This document shows, one piece after another, positions 23,425 to 23,469 of a DNA stretch of 23,469 nucleotides; position 1 is the stretch's first letter; every line of letters begins with the position of its first letter. The translations under genes were made by a program, and so were the position numbers. Location: positions 1 to 23,469 of the forward strand of contig JAZSIU010000042.1 of NCBI GenBank assembly GCA_045533955.1, in the 5' to 3' direction. Source of the DNA: HGM04593 sp045533955 (GTDB lineage: Bacteria > Bacteroidota > Bacteroidia > Bacteroidales > Bacteroidaceae). The notes beneath the pieces are model-generated. The model worked only from the letters and a program-made list of their open reading frames with translations. It had not been told where the DNA came from and did no database searches.

Positions 23425-23469
23425 ACTGCCAGATGTTGTCCCAATCGTTTCGGCTGCCTTTTGTGTCGA
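23423..23469 (-). CDS. C-terminal end of a minus-strand gene (partial)
   Basis: Only the last 14 codons are visible, reading DTKGSRNDWDNIWQ and then TAA. The residues look like a genuine protein end, and two minus-strand terminators follow. The family cannot be assigned from so little sequence. Confidence 0.4.
   Translation of the reverse strand, partial: DTKGSRNDWDNIWQ

Noticed and set aside
1..23469. tRNA, rRNA, CRISPR arrays, insertion sequences or integrase genes
   Set aside because: None was seen: no transposase motifs, no regularly spaced repeats, and no cloverleaf or rRNA-like sequence on reading.

Overview
The window looks like chromosome of a Bacteroidales bacterium (Bacteroidota), probably a gut or host-associated lineage. 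Support comes from promoters of the Bacteroides type (TTTG, about 20 nt, then TAnnTTTG) rather than -35/-10 boxes, a DUF4270 lipoprotein next to a GT5-like protein and panC-panD, a Fibrobacter-major-type secreted protein, multi-copy 800-residue FtsX permeases, and a methylmalonyl-CoA epimerase / carboxyltransferase / biotin carrier operon of the kind used for propionate metabolism. The genus cannot be fixed from sequence reading alone.

Layout. 1-6120 (+): end of one FtsX/MacB-type permease, a full permease, its ATPase and a second full permease. 6221-7733 (-): a histidine kinase and a receiver-Fis response regulator, convergent with the transporter genes. 7797-10046 (-): DUF4270 lipoprotein and a short, degenerate glycogen-synthase-like protein. 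10290-11500 (+): panC and panD, divergent from the GT5-like gene and ended by a strong terminator. 11504-12273: a gene-free stretch of about 770 bp packed with inverted repeats. 12274-14016 (+): a Ser/Thr protein kinase with a membrane tail. 14210-14257: a perfect bidirectional terminator. 14277-17071 (-): a secreted GH20 hexosaminidase and a Fibrobacter-major-type protein. 17261-19861 (-): epimerase, carboxyltransferase, a 46-residue small protein and biotin carrier. 20231-20818 (+): a sugar O-acetyltransferase. 21142-23049 (+): a long-chain acyl-CoA synthetase behind a structured leader. The far right holds terminators and the last codons of a minus-strand gene.

How the genes work together. 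The permeases, ATPase and two-component pair probably form an envelope transport or stress module. panC and panD make pantothenate. The epimerase operon interconverts methylmalonyl-CoA epimers and moves carboxyl groups on biotin, but the membrane decarboxylase subunit (OadB) is not beside it and the OadG-like gene has lost its membrane segment. The most unusual observations are: a textbook -1 frameshift signal (A AAA AAA, 6-nt spacer, 8-bp hairpin) in the kinase gene that would yield a soluble kinase without its membrane tail; the minimal soluble OadG-like ORF; and the nested palindromic element at 11801-11961.
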